A DNA stretch of 64,000 bases from NCBI GenBank assembly GCA_018697195.1, contig CM031858.1, forward strand, positions 114,266,380 to 114,330,379. Direction: 5' to 3'. Both the position numbers and the translations under genes were made by a program. Source of the DNA: Certhia americana. Taxonomy: Eukaryota > Chordata > Aves > Passeriformes > Certhiidae. Positions 63,806-64,000 of this stretch are shown here, one piece after another. Positions within the stretch are counted from its first letter, which is position 1; each line of letters begins with the position of its first letter. The notes beneath the pieces were generated by a model. That model saw only the letters and a list, made by a program, of their open reading frames with translations, had not been told where the DNA came from and ran no database searches.

Positions 63806-64000
63806 GTAAAAACTAAAACCTAAAGCAACTATTTATTGTTTCTCTATTATATATTTTTTTTCTTTCCATATTCTATTGTTATTTCTTCCAGTTTTCAGCC
63901 CTGTCTGAGATTGTTAAATTTTTAATTTACAGAAGTTGCAACACTTGTAGAGTGCTTACTTCAGAAACTGCTCAAAACACCATGATAGCTATGGATAACA

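Overview
This is vertebrate, almost certainly bird, nuclear DNA. It is AT-rich, non-coding over nearly all its length, and carries CR1 LINE copies plus several solo LTRs. One LTR type begins TGTTTTGGGTTTGC when read on the minus strand, which I associate with songbirds, so a passerine is the best guess. There is no operon-like organisation, no rRNA or tRNA gene and no CRISPR array. Most open reading frames are chance frames.

One host gene, on the + strand, runs through the whole window and continues past its right end. Thirteen short segments flanked by splice-like sites encode pieces of PLAT/LH2 (lipoxygenase homology) domains. In order (e1 to e13) they start at 7329, 8136, 10963, 13099, 19264, 26442, 27959, 30024, 31587, 33977, 53003, about 57589, and 63567. 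They make five complete PLAT domains and the start of a sixth. The closest known architecture is a tandem-PLAT protein: LOXHD1, or the PLAT-rich extension I recall for the RP1 locus. Because the domains are diverged and partly decayed, I favour the second or an undescribed paralogue, and I give no symbol.

The domains alternate. Domains 1, 3 and 5 keep the canonical strand near 'TDANVYI' and have an intron just after the 'FERGQ' position. Domains 2, 4 and 6 lack that motif, and in domains 2 and 4 the intron sits after the 'DEFI' position. This suggests a two-domain cassette that was duplicated.

Seven of the thirteen segments look damaged. e1, e6, e7 and e8 carry in-frame stops. e9 has AC where the donor GT should be. 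e11 is out of phase. e12 has no usable acceptor in phase. The six clean segments (e2, e3, e4, e5, e10, e13) are phase-compatible when joined directly: e5 to e10 rebuilds one hybrid PLAT domain, and e10 to e13 also keeps frame. The gene may therefore have shrunk by losing exons while staying readable. Decay of the whole region is the alternative.

Layout: 1-7328 upstream sequence with no recognised exon; 7329-13154 domain 1, with a deleted CR1 copy in its last intron; 19264-34187 domains 2 to 4, with three LTR-like insertions and CR1 tails; 34188-53002 a large intron holding LTRs, a 164-bp duplicated segment, an AT-rich tandem repeat and a 1.27-kb CR1; 53003-63805 domain 5 and the start of domain 6, with a 1-kb solo LTR between them.
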